Position numbers and translations under genes: made by a program. Below, one piece after another: positions 22,675 to 35,000 of a stretch of 64,000 bases of DNA (position 1 is the stretch's first letter; every line of letters begins with the position of its first letter). Below the pieces are notes generated by a model that was not told where the DNA came from, ran no database searches, and was given only the letters and a program-made list of their open reading frames with translations. The DNA is from Diploscapter coronatus (taxonomy: Eukaryota; Nematoda; Chromadorea; Rhabditida; Rhabditidae). Where the stretch lies: NCBI GenBank assembly GCA_964036155.1, contig OZ038422.1, forward strand, positions 75,043,201 to 75,107,200, given 5' to 3'.

Positions 22675-24051
22675 ACTTGATTTTCCCTCTCTTTTTAACA
22701 GGCCAGTCAGTTCTTCACTGTTCACATTTCCCCTTCCTCTACTCCATTTCCCCATTTGCGCATTCTCAAGCACAGTCATCAGAATTTCTCTCAAATTTGT
22801 CACAATGTATGTGCACATTCACATCATTCATGTACTTCAGTCGCCCAGCCATTCAATCATTCGAACACATCTCCTAAGCTCGTTTTCACATTTATCTTTG
22901 AATTTTCGTTTTCTTTTCATTTTTTCTCCATGTAAAATTATGTCATTTCATCTGCTTGATGCATTGTATAAGAAAGATAAAGATTTTATCTTATGATTTT
23001 GTGCGACTTTCCAATATGTTTGGCATTCATATACAACATATCTTGGAATTTTCTTTTAAAAAACATCCTACTCCTTTATAGTAGTTAAAAATGTCATAAT
23101 GCAAAAATTAACATTCGAAATTTTCGATCACTTTTTCGACTTAACCTGCCGGGCTCCCAATTGATAATCATAGAAAAATTCTATATGTAGAGGGCGCAAG
23201 TGAAAATCCCATTGTGAAGATAGTCATAAAAAGTTTTCTTTTTTTAAATCCTTCGTACACAAGAAGCCAATAGCGAAAAACCGCATGTGAAACGGGTAAG
23301 TAATCCAAGACATGGACTTTGAAGACGACGGTCCGAAAACTTTTAGAGAGCACCAACTCGACCCCTCTGCAAAACGCGGTATGGCATAAAAGTGGTAGTT
23401 AAGGACCCCAAAATAGGAGCCAAGTCATGTTCAGACTGTGAACGCATAAAAGGTCCAATCTAGATCGACGATAAATCCAACGAAATGGCTGTGTGCCAGA
23501 AATCAGGCCGAAACATTCGCATTCTTTGTATTGCGAAAACGTGTTCATTTCGGGGTCCGGAAAGTGCCGATTCTTTCGTTCAAAATCAACTTGTATTTGA
23601 TTTTTCTCTTATCAAATTCATACTTACACCAGAATACATCTTCGTGAGCAGAAAATAATAACGGAATAGGTTCTCATGAACCCATTTGCACTCTCGACAT
23701 AAATAAAGAACATAAGGCCGCGAATACACAGGCAACACATCGCTCCTCCCCTTTTATTTCGGTACACTGCCGCTGCATTGCAGCTTTCAATGAATTTCAT
23801 TGCCCCTGGCCATATTGCTAATTTCCTTCGAAATTGATTCGTTTTCTTCAAATTTCTTGTTTCAGACGAGCCAGAAGGCTGCCAGGATCGAGGAATAAGT
23901 GGTCTGTTTGGGAGGTCGAGTGGAGAAGAGGAGAATGCAGATGTGAACACTTTGCAATGCGGAATGTCGGATTTGATCGAAACAACCGTTCGGTGAGTTG
24001 TTGATTGTTCCGTTCCGACTCATCTGAGTATGCGTTGCAGTTTGACAAATG
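22675..24051. other. intergenic region, including a possible 5'-UTR exon of the WD-repeat gene
   Basis: After the kinesin stop there is about 1.4 kb of mostly AT-rich DNA. 23866-23992 is bounded by a good acceptor and donor (CG|GTGAGT) and could splice to the acceptor at 24039-24040. In the frame that would join the WD gene it contains stops, so it could only be 5' UTR. No other gene signal was seen. Confidence 0.4.
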
Positions 24052-27000
24052 ATGCTGCACAATCATCTGCTCGGTGCACCGCACTCCTTTGCCTCCACTT
24101 CTAATCCACAAGGAGGACCCCATTCACATTCCGTTTCTGTTCTCAACGACGGTATGTCTCAGAAGTTTTCGTAACTCCCGCTATTCTTCCTCATTCCAGC
24201 TTCAATTCTTGCGAGTTCCGTGTCTCATCAGGAGGAGATCAAGCGCGAATTCCACACTCGAGAGGGCGTCTACAAGCAGATGACACAAGCCGAATACGTG
24301 CGGCCAAAGAACCACCAAATGAGTCAGCTGCAGAGTCGCGATGCGCAGAACTTCCAGGCCGTGCCTGTCAGGGTCTCCTTCCTCAGTCTCGATTCCGTTC
24401 GCAACCAGAACGATGTATGTCATTCCTGCCTAATTTGTCTCTATTCATTCACTCCTGATTGCAGGTTGCTCGAGACGACGATATGGACGAGCGATGGTGC
24501 GACAAAATGTGCTTCAATGTCGCCAGGGAGCTCTATATTTACAATTATGGGTAGGCTCATTGTTTGAGGAGAACAAGAAGAACAAGAAGAAGCAGATGAA
24601 TTGCAGTGGCCCTTTCGGTGCCGCAGACATCAACAATCCGCTGGACAAGCGACTCTACAAGGGCACCTATCCGACCTGTCACGACTTCAACAGGGAAAGG
24701 CTGTCCGAGAAGAGCTGCAGTCTGATAATCGGATTCTCCGCAGGGCAAATGCAACTGCTCGATCCACTCGCAAAGGAGTACCAGATCAGCAGACTCTACA
24801 ACGAGGAAAGGCTCATCGAAAAGACTAGTGTCACTTGGGTTCAATGGCTGCCTGGTGAGGAATCTTTTAGAAATACAAGTGGTCTAAGCTATTTTTAGGC
24901 CGTATTTTTGAATACAATTTAATCTAATAATTAATTACAAAAACGGTAATCGGAATTCAATTTTCACCATAGAAAGAAATGTTAGAATGTATGGTTTCGT
25001 CGCTTTTCCAGTTACACTATGCCCTAGGCATATATTAGGATTTAGTTTTTTTCTGTGATATAAAGAAATGAGCTAACCTTATCCGATCTCAAATCGCTAT
25101 GGATTGATGCAGAGTAGAAGTAGTTTTCAGATTTGGATTCAAAATAAAATTCCGCGTACTCTACATACCATCAATTTAACCAAAAATCATAAAGTAAAAA
25201 GATGTTCGAATTTTCTGCGGCCAAGTCCGAAAAAGGCCGTCACCGGTATACTTAAGGCATTACTAATCGGAAAATGATGAGCCCATACATTTTTACACTT
25301 CTCCCTATAGTAAGAATTGATTCTCATTGACTTTTTTCGAAAATTATCATTAGAAATAAAATTATTCAAAAAATAAGTACTAAAGATAGTTTAGACCACC
25401 CTGTACGGTAAGTTAAATAATTAATTTGCAGGCCAAGATCACCAATTCATGGTCTCATATGCAAGTGGCTGCATCTACGTCTTCCACGACGAATTGCCAT
25501 GTTCCCCAGGCCCTCCTAGTTATCAGCTCGTCAAACAGGTATGCCGATTCATTTCTCTATCGGAAATGCACAGATGAATTGCAGGGCGAGAAATTCTCTG
25601 TATTCACGTGCAAGAACAAAGCGACAAGAAATCCCCTGTTCAAATGGCAAATCGGGGATAAGCCAATCACCCAATTCGCCTTTACGAATGATGGCAGAAT
25701 GCTCGCCACCGTTTCCACTGTAAGTTGTCTTTTTGTGCGTTTGTTTTGAGGTGAATTCAATTGCAGGATGGCTATTTGCGCATCTTCAACTATACCCAAA
25801 TGGAGTTGCATTCCGTGATGAAGTCGTATTTCGGTGCTCTGAACACATTGGCCTGGAGCCCAGATGGAAAGCTGATTGCAACGGGAGGGGAGGACGACTT
25901 GCTGACTGTGTACAATGTGCACGAGAAGCGGGTTGTCTGCAGAGGACACGGCCACAAGAGTTGGATTTCCCATGTGGGTTTGCAGCAGTGCAATTCTCAA
26001 TGCGCATTGTGAGTGAATGAGTGGATTGCAGGTTGCATTCGACCCCTTCTGCACAGTCACAGAGCAGGACATGGCTGCCACGAATGGCTCCTCTGCTGCA
26101 GACGAGTCCACTCTGCAGGCCATGTCCTCCATCGGCGTTTCCGATGTGAATGACGTGATTCTCCGAGAGCAGAAGCCTTCCTCTTCTGCCAAAGGTAGGA
26201 TTTGAAGATTTCCTCCTGTACATAGGCGGTAGTCACAAATATATGGGGACGCATTTTCCAAATCGAATATTGGAGAAAAATTAATGATTCAATATCATCT
26301 CCTTCGTCTATAAATAATATTACAGATCATATTCTAATGAAAGCTAAAGAAAAAAACCTGCATAAAATAATTCATATGAGCGTCAGCACTTACTTCAAAT
26401 TTTCTAAATTCCCTTAATGGTAAACCTATCAGGGCTTTATCGAAAAGTAATTATATTTCCATAATTGTGGTCGCCCTGTAGAACTAGTGCATATATTGCA
26501 CTTGCAGGCCCTGTGCGTCGTTTGGTCACCCAAGCAGGCTCCTCCATTCATTCTGGCTCGTTCGCCTCATTCGGCACAGTGGCACAGCCAGGAGTGGGTG
26601 TCTGCTATCGAATTGGCAGTGTTGGTCACGACACGAACCTCTGCCTATGGGATATCACTGAGGATATGCTCAAGGTGCGGGAAATTCTTCGTATGAATAT
26701 CTTCAATGAAATGAGAATTTGCAGCCTGCCAACGTGCAGAGACACAGAAATTCAACGATCATTGCACCGATGCTTGGGCTCGAGATACAGGTGAATTTGA
26801 GAATGTGCAGACAGACGGACAGAATAATACAGACAGTTTTGCAGACATCAAGTTCTGGCAGACTAGACCCGCTTTGCGAGGCATCGCCTGCAACTTCGTC
26901 TTCGAGCGAGAAGCCAAAGAAGAAGAAAGCTTTCCACAAAAGGGGATTCACTCTCGGCAGATTGGGAGGCAACGACAGGTGGGGAGAAGAGGAGAAGAGG

Positions 27001-27882
27001 AGAAGAGGAGAAGAGGATGGATTGGATGGATGAATGAATGAATAAATGAATTTTGCAGGAGAAGAATAGATACCCCTTCTTCGAATGCGAATTCCATGGC
27101 TCAAGAAGAAAGTCGAATATTGGGAACGAGAATCTGCCCGAGAATGGAAGACATACCTCTGATTGGTAGGAAATGAATGAGACTGCAGTAAGAATGGTTC
27201 CTTTTGCAGAGCCACTTGTTTCGAAGAAAGTCTCGAACGAGCGACTGACATTCCTGGCGTTCAGGAGGGATGCATTCATCACTGCCTGTCAGGAGGGATT
27301 CGTCTGCACCTGGGCCAGGCCTAATCGAGTATGTTTCTGATTCTGTTGAAGGTTTCCTACAAAAGACTCGCAAGGGAAGCGCACAGATCTCGATAAAATT
27401 AATTTACTAAACAAAGGTTTTCGATGACGGCAATCACGGTAGTAAAGTCAAAATTCGTCAATTAGGGACTTGGAAACAGAAAATTGATTTTAAAAAATCA
27501 GATGAAAATAACTATTTTGCAAAATACTATGAAAATATTACCAAATTTGAATGCGAGTCTTTTAGAAATAAGTCTTCTTTATAAATGAATCTTTTACAAG
27601 TGAGTGTCTAAGTGTCTTTTACAAGAAGTCCTCTTGAAGGATTGCAAGAAATGGATGAATGAATTGCAGGCGAATGGCACAATTTCTGCAGGAAACATCG
27701 GCAGTGACTACAGCAGTTTTGCAGAGTTCCCCATCACGAACAATGCAACTAGCAGTCCTGTCACTGCACTCAATCGAGACAGAGACAGAATAGGGGAAAG
27801 GGACAGGGATTACGGCAATTCTTCCACTTCCTCTGCAGCCTGTGCAGTCATTTCTGGCACTCAAGGAGCTTATTCCCTCTAG
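24052..27882 (+). CDS. WD-repeat protein of the WDR20/DMWD family
   Basis: Fourteen exons give 688 residues: 24052-24151, 24200-24414, 24465-24550, 24607-24854, 25432-25538, 25585-25719, 25767-25973, 26032-26194, 26508-26674, 26725-26790, 26845-26978, 27059-27165, 27210-27328, 27670-27882. Family signatures run in order: REGVY (start of conserved region), PLDKRLYKGTYPTCHDFN, GFSAGQMQLLDP, LYNEERLIEKTSVTWVQWLPG, TRNPLFKW, DGYLRIFNY, MKSYFGALNTLAWSPDGK, TGGEDDLLTVY, RGHGHKSWIS and, near the end, GTRICPRMEDIPLIEPLVSKK and ITACQEGFVCTWARP. In animals WDR20 binds and activates the USP12/USP46 deubiquitinase complexes. A poorly conserved Ser/Asp/Arg tail follows. Short inverted-repeat elements sit in introns 4 and 8. 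The start is the first in-frame ATG after an acceptor 11 bases upstream. Confidence 0.93.
24878..25405. repeat. inverted-repeat element in WD gene intron 4
   Basis: The left end, AAGTGGTCTAAGCTATTTTTAG, is mirrored at the right end (minus strand GTACAGGGTGGTCTAAACTATC). Homology extends about 130 bp inward through a shared AGAATGTATGG / AAAATGTATGG stretch. It is a non-autonomous element filling almost the whole intron. Confidence 0.7.
26225..26480. repeat. inverted-repeat element in WD gene intron 8
   Basis: The left end, GGCGGTAGTCACAAATATATGG, resembles the inverted right end, whose minus strand reads CTACAGGGCGACCACAATTATGG. The arms are degenerate. The right terminus CAGGGCGACC parallels the CAGGGTGGTC terminus of the element in intron 4. 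Confidence 0.5.
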
Positions 27883-28431
27883 TCAACTCTTCCAAATCCA
27901 CGTAAGTTATCATTGTCATTCTTCTCTTTGTATATACAATTCTATTTTGCTGATACTGTAATCTCATAGATTTTGAATTACCTGAAGGAACGTTGGAAAC
28001 CAGCGACTTCTTCTTCTCTAATTCATGTTTTCAAAGAAGAAGATTGTTTTGTTGCTTTAAAGACGGGCATATTTATTGTGTAAGTCGAACATTTTTACTT
28101 ACATTTCTCCTGTTTGTTGTAATGAGTGAAACAAGAAAAGGGACTTCCTAGATATATTAATACCGCGTGATGAACTTCATCATATTCCTATTTCCATTTG
28201 TAGAAATTTATCCAATTTTACAACTCAGAATCGATGTTTAGAAGTGTAGGATTTGAATTGAAATTTGTGTAGATCAGTAACTTTTCATACGGTTTCATTT
28301 TTTCGTTGTCAAATAAATTTTCTACCTTTTGATAGTTCATTATTTGCCAATATTACGGTCGCTGAACCGATGAATATCTTGATTTATTGCGAATTCATTC
28401 AGCTTTTGATGTTTGCAGGAAAAGAGCCGAA
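27883..28431. other. intergenic, WD gene 3' flank / SAE1 5' flank
   Basis: No coding signal. The segment ends at the acceptor GTTTGCAG (28418), 13 bases before the SAE1 ATG. Confidence 0.5.
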
Positions 28432-30788
28432 ATGCAGCCGGGAGGATCGTCCTCGGTGAATGGAACTACAGCTGCAGGAGGGTCAGCCGACAAAATCACG
28501 AAGGACGAAGTCGAGCTGTATGACAGGCAGATTCGGCTGTGGGGAATGGATGCGCAGAATAGGTCTGTCTGGGGAATGGGGGGAAGAGAATGAATGCAGA
28601 TAAATTGCCAATGATTGCATTGCAGACTGCGCGCCTCGTCTGTGCTCGTGTTCGGCCTGTCTGGTTTGGGTGCAGAAGTGGTGAAGAATCTGATGCTTTG
28701 CGGGCTAAAGTCCCTCACAATCATGGACGACAGAGCGGTGGACGAGGAGGACAGAATGGCCAATTTCCTTATCGCTGCAAACGCTCCAAATGGAATGAAT
28801 GTGAGTCTGCGCATTTCTTGTCGAGACAATAATGAATTGCAGCGCGCTCTGGCGAGTGAGGCTAAAACTGCAGTGTTGAATCCAATGGTGGAGTTGCGAG
28901 CTGTGGAGGGCTGTCTCGATTCGCTGCAAGAAGCCGACCTGAAGCAGTTCAGTCTAGTTGTCCTCATCGATCAGCCATATCCAATTGTGGAGAAACTCGA
29001 TTCGTTCTGCAGGCAAAACAACATCAAGTTTGTCATTTTGATAACAACTTTCATTGCTTTCATACCACAACATGGATGTTGCACACATATTGCATCTCTC
29101 CTCTCTTAAACTCAACCCTCTAGAAATAGCATGCGCCGCGCAAGGAGAGAAGAGATAGCAAACACCGTATTTCCTCTAATAGAAGTCCCGGGACTTCCAT
29201 TTTTCAACCTCCCAATTTTAGAAAAATTCGACTTTTTCAAACCGTCATAACTCGTCACCTGATAAATGTAGAGAGCTTAGGATTAAAAGTAAATATGATC
29301 TAAATCTAAATAATTTGAAGAATGCATAAAACACTTTCCAAGATGGTCTGAGTTGGGCAATGAGTAGATCTGGAAATTCGAAGAGGGCTTCAATTAGAGG
29401 AAAATACGGTAAAAGGGCAAAAGGGAAAGGAAATAGCGGGAGGAGGAGAAATGTGGCTCGTGCGAGTTGCAAAGAGTGTAACACCCTTGTTGTGGCGTGA
29501 AAATAATATAGAGAATAATATGCACGATTTGTTTGCAGGTTTATGACCGGCTCTGTGTTCGGCTGGGTCGGGTTCGCCTTTTTTGACTTCAATGGATGCA
29601 GATTCCAAACGTGAGGCGGCATTCCATTTATTGAAGAAGCGGGCCTAGTTGTTCGATTGCAGGAAAATCAAGCAGATCGACATGTGCGATTTGGAGGGCG
29701 GAGATAGTGGGGGGAATGTGGACGGGCAGCAACAGCCCATCGAACTCGACAATGACAGATATGAGAAAATGGTTTGTTTCTGACTACTTCACGACTTTAC
29801 GAACCTTATCCTTTGGGAACGTCCTGCATTTACCTTCATTGTGGACGAAGAAAACGAGAACTATCTTTGTCTCTCGCTTTTCCTTACTATTTTCAAAGGA
29901 TAAGGGTCGTAGGGTCGTGGCTTACAATTAAATGAACGATTCATTCATTCATTCATTCAGGTCTACACCTATCCTTCATTCAAAGAAGCCTTCAACGTGG
30001 AATGGAACAATAAGAAGTACCTGCGCAAGAGCAAACGAGTCGTGCCTCCCAGCTACTTTGTTATCCGAGGTGCACTCTTTCAGAATAAAACATTGAAAAT
30101 GAAATTGCAGCGTTCTTGCGCGCTCAGGAACAGAGCATTCTGACTGGGGATGTGGAGAAGGATATTGAAGCGCTCAAGAGCGTCATTCATAAGGAGGTTT
30201 GTGGTTGAATAAAAACGTAGAAAAGAAAAAATAAAATAAAATATTTTCAGATCTGTTTTGCAAATCAGGAAGTCAACGACACCACCTACAAGGAGGATCA
30301 GTTGGATTAGTAAGGATAAAGACTTTTAATTGAAAAAGAAACGAAATGAATTTTAGCTACTTCCCTCCTCAGCTCTCCCCCGTCTGTGCGATCATTGGAG
30401 GATTCATGGGACAGGAAGGCATCAAGGTTTGTCTGCTTGTCTCTTTGAATATGAAGCCAACTTTGTCACATCAACGTTTGACATCATTTAGCCTGTACGC
30501 TTATGTGCAGCTAAAACTGTTCAAATACGAATGGGGTTATGGAATAGTAGAGGAAAATAACTCGGCCGAATGTTTTAATTAGGTTACTTGTAACGAAATT
30601 ACAAATTCCCCTTCCGTAGTTACTGATATTCGAAATTGTCCGTGTGTTTGTGCGTCGAGTCTTCCTCCTTCTTGCATTACGATCTCAAATTGCAGGCTCT
30701 AACTGAGATGGAGCACCCACAGCGCAACATCTTCATCTACTCGGAATTCGACACTTCGGGAATCGTCTGTCATTTCCCTCCCAGCTAG
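28432..30788 (+). CDS. SAE1: SUMO-activating enzyme subunit 1 (AOS1/SAE1)
   Basis: Ten exons encode 362 residues: 28432-28562, 28626-28800, 28843-29027, 29539-29610, 29663-29771, 29961-30069, 30111-30196, 30251-30309, 30357-30426, 30696-30788. Diagnostic stretches are the ThiF/UBA start ELYDRQIRLWGMDAQNRLR, the nucleotide-fold loop VFGLSGLGAEVVKNLMLCG, GSVFGWVGFAFFDF, the EIC..QEVN segment and the C-terminal FPPQLSPVCAIIGGFMGQEGIKALT. SAE1 pairs with UBA2 to adenylate SUMO; as expected for this subunit, no catalytic-cysteine domain is present. The acceptor of exon 6 lies inside an ATTC microsatellite (29938-29960). An AATAAA at 31004-31009 is a plausible polyadenylation signal. Confidence 0.95.
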
Positions 30789-32057
30789 AAAACAGGCAAC
30801 GACAGGACAGGCGGCAATAGGATCATTTCTCACGCGAACTTCCATCTCCAATCGAATTGAACACTTCTTTATCAGCCATCATTCCGGTTATCTTTTTATT
30901 CTTATTTTGTTGATTTTATATTGTTCTACTTCTATGTCATTGATCTCTCGGATTTTAAATCGATCGTCATTTCTATGACACGCACAGCTTCATGTGCTTG
31001 AAAAATAAACAGGTCACTCATTGAAATGGGTGTTTTTGTTTTGCGAATAAAGTGAAGCTTTTAAAGTAATTTCGATTTCAGATTCTGCTTTTACGCGGTT
31101 AATTACCCCTCCAGTACATTTTACTCGATTTTTATTTACGCTTTTTTATGCCCAATCTCATCTTCCGGCTATTTCAGGTTGTCCTCTTTTCGAGATATTC
31201 GTGGGGGAGTCCGACTAGTTGATGAAAATGAAAAATATCGAGAATTTTGAAAGTTTGAATGAATGGTCATTTCGCGTATGACACAACATACACATTACCT
31301 GACGACAATTCCAATGGCAATGATAGGAAATCGTCGTAAGATAATTAGCATGCATGTATTCGCGGAGTGATTATTGATTCAAACGTCCAAAATTCGATAT
31401 TTCTCATTAAATAGTCTGACTCCCACAATACTAATCGACTTCCTCTCTATTTCACACAAAAAAATAAGACGATGGCGCTGTGCAGAGAAGGGTGAACTAG
31501 TATAGGAAAGAGGGAAGGTGAAAAGAAGCGCGAAAGGGGCAAGGTCAGGCAAGTGCAGACTGCAAAGCGTATGCAGAGCGACTGCGTTTCTGCTTCTTTG
31601 GATGTGCCTTTTTATTTAAATTAACTTGATTAGCATAATTACTATTTTATTCTAGAATATATGTAGAAAGTCTGCCTGTAGATGCTAAGCATTTGTTAGA
31701 GCGCATGTTATTGATTTTCATTTCTAAATTTGTCTCAAAATGGCTTCTGTTGAAGATTAATTTCATATTTCGTTTTCTATGTCCCAAAATGGGTATTCAT
31801 GTGAATTTCGTTTTCATTTTTCAGCAAATCACCTTATCATTTCCCATGTGTTATATTTCATGTGATCTCATGTAAATTCATTTGAAAATTCTCAATTTTC
31901 TCTAGCATTTCAAATTCGTTTTCCCCACTCCCAAGTTCCTCGTTTTCTCGTGATGTACCTCATTGATTATCCAATCAGTCATTAGTTTCAGGCTGTTGAT
32001 CACAGCTTCAAGTTTCTGCCTCAAGTTTCTGCTTCTCTGCCAATCACAACAGTCAGA
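30789..32057. other. intergenic, SAE1 3' UTR and RTF1 5' flank
   Basis: The SAE1 3' UTR probably ends shortly after AATAAA at 31004. The rest shows no conserved coding pattern. An acceptor at 31990-31991 lies 66 bases before the RTF1 ATG. Confidence 0.5.
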
Positions 32058-35000
32058 ATGTCCTCTTCTTCTTCCTCTTCTTCTTCTGAATCAGAATCGA
32101 GTGATGAGGAAAAGAAGGTGGGTTGAACACGAGATAAAATACAGCAGCATAATTCTTTTTAAAATGAGTACATTCCATGCACAGGCTGTGGAATGTCACT
32201 TCTCCACTACGCCGTTTATTCTCCTCCTTATGCTCTAAACCAAACGGGTTATGTAAAATGAAAAGCTAGGGGAGATGAGTTAGAGAGGTAGAAAAGTTAC
32301 AGTAAATTGCGTTTTAATTTAGATGAGCTCGAATTCTTCATCTGAATCGTCGTCGAGTTCGATCGAGGCAAAGAAGAAGAAAGTCGGCAGGAAACCCAAG
32401 ACTATTCAGAGTGGTGAGTGGAGAAAATCAGAAGGAGAAAGCCTGTCAAAATTTCTAATTGCCACTCTTGTGAAGTAAAATCGTGCAAAGTTCTCTCACT
32501 TTGTCCTTTACCAAAAATGTATAGAAATTCGAAAAATAAGCTTGTTTTGACTTGATCATTCCCTGAAAGAAACTCCCCTAGACCTGATCAAATGCAATGT
32601 GTTTTCAGAATCTGATGCGTCAGACAATGAGGAGGAAGAGGAATCAACGTCCAAGCAGAGGAAACGAAAGCAGCCGGCCACGACCAGTTCCACTAGAAGA
32701 GTGCCTGTCTCCAAACGAACCAGGAATATGAGTGACGGGGTGAGTTGAAGGTGGAGCAAGCCTAGGGAGAGAGGGAGGGCGATCGCCAGAAACCCTTTGC
32801 GTGCGATCCCCACTCCCAGTATAATTTTTTGTTTCGTTTGATGAAAGTGCTCCCTAGGTCTGAGGGGGAGGAGAAATGACAAGCAACCGAGTGGAATGAT
32901 TCAGGATCACATAGACGACGAGATATTCGAGGATGAAGAGGACAAGCGACGAGTGATGGCCATGAGCGAGAAGGAACGAGAGCAGGAAATCTTCAATCGA
33001 ATGGAGCAGCTCGAGACAAAGAAGGCCAGGTGGGGAAAATGAATAAGGGGGGAGTGAATGAGATATGATGATACGTATTGCAGAGAGCAGATCGAGAAGA
33101 AACTGGCAGCCAAGAATGCAGCCTCCTCGTCGACAAAACCGACGCGAAGCGGCAAAAAGAGAGGCAGCGACAGCGAAGACGGCGGAGGCAGTGCTGCGTC
33201 TTCGCCTCGCAGAGCAAAGGGCTCCTCGGACTCGGAAGAAGACCTTGATTTCCACAGACCGAGTGAAGTCGCCAAGAAGAAGAAACAGAAGGATGCGATG
33301 GCCACACTCAGGCAGCAGAGACTCGAGAAGGAGAAGAAGAATGGTATGCAATTTTGGAACAGGAGTGCGCGAATTTTTTATTTAAATTTTTTCGAAGTCA
33401 AAATGTTGTTATTTTTAAAAATCCTCGAGGTTCGTGCACCCCTGTTCTGGGACACGCAGAAAAGCAATTATGAAATTGCAGCCAAGAAAGCCAAGGCCTC
33501 GGGTGCCCTGTCACTGGACGCTGTGTTCGGCAAGGATGAGGAGGACGAAAGCGACTCCGACAGCTCGTCTTCCAGTTCCAGTTCTGCATCCTCAAGGTCT
33601 GTCATTTTGTGTGTCTGTCAAGAACTGTGAACGACAGTCTGGCAATTGCAGATCTTCCTCTTCCAAGAAGTCTTCTGCATCGAGCAAGGGCAGTGGCGAT
33701 GAGGAGTCCAAGCCACCTGCAAAGGAGGTCTGCCAATTCATTCATTATTTCGTTTCGAAGAAGACTAGTTTCAGGTGGAACTTCTGCAAGAGTTAGTCCC
33801 AGCCCGTCTGTCTCGCTTCAAGTGCTCCAAGATTGTGCACGCTCCCTTCTTCAAGCAGGTCGTTGTTGGCTGCTACATTCGCATTGGAGTCGGCCCGATG
33901 GGAGGTGGCCAGAGTCGATATCAGGTATGCTTGCCTGTTTGCACGTCTCCCTCCAAACATACAGAAATTAATGATTGTCTGTTTCAGATAATGGAAATAG
34001 TGAATGTGGTCGAAACTGCCAAAGTCTATGCTCTCGAGGATACCAAAACGAACAAAGTAAGAGCGAATTCCTCTGCCATTGCAGAGTGCAGAATGTAGAA
34101 TGCAAATGAGTAAACGATTAATGTCATTTGCAGGGCTTTGTGCTTCGATTCGGAAAGAAGGAGCGAGTCTATCGCCTGGAATTCATCTCGAACAGTCCAT
34201 TCAGTCAGGCAGAATTCGAGGAGTGGTATGCAGTCAACAAAATGGAGGTACGCTCTCTCGTGCAGTCCGTCTGGGCGGTTCATAAGATGAAGAGATAGAT
34301 GATTTCTTTTTTATGCCTGCATTTCTATCCATTCCTTCACTTCACTCAGACTCCACATCCTTCAACTCAATTCTCCTCCCTCTTCTTCTCACTCTGCTTT
34401 CAATCGAGTTTAATCGACATGAATCAAAGTCACTAAAATGCTAAATTCTGAATTTCAGGGTACCCTCCCACGAGTGGACCACATCGAGAAGAAGAAGAAG
34501 GACATTGACGAAGCCATGACTCATAGATACACGGATACTGAGATCGAACAGGTCAGTCATCATATCATCATGCTCAATTAAATGTCTCTGCACATGCAGG
34601 AAGGCAGAGAGGCTGAGACAGCACTATTATATTCAGTTGAAACAGTCTGCTTCTTGTAAATCACGTGCATTTCTAAGAATTTATGAAATTCGAACAAGGG
34701 ATAGGACTAGAGGAGAGAAGAGGAAGATAGGGGTGTGCATTTGGTCTCAAAATGAATGCATTCAATCTGGAGCAGAATATTAGAAATTTCCTTTTATGCA
34801 GAATATGTATTTGTGCTTTTCTGCATTTTGAACCAAAAAAAGAATCATTATCAACTACTCTTCAATGGCTTATCCATCCTATTCCAGATTGTGAAGGAGA
34901 AGGGTCGATTCGTCCAGGCACCCAGGAATCTGGCCATGATTAAGGGTGATCTCATGAAGAAGAAGGTACGCTTATTTATTATTTATTCAAATTTTCTGAT

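Noticed and set aside
23866..23992. Exon-like segment (DEPEGCQDRG..) before the WD gene
   Set aside because: In the frame that would join the WD gene it contains stops, so it cannot be coding exon 1; at most 5' UTR.
25557..26261. 234-residue minus-strand frame
   Set aside because: Antisense of WD-repeat exons; the plus strand carries clear family motifs with matching splice phases.
32854..33351. 165-residue minus-strand frame opposite RTF1
   Set aside because: It is the antisense of RTF1 exons 4-5, whose codon bias keeps the opposite strand open.
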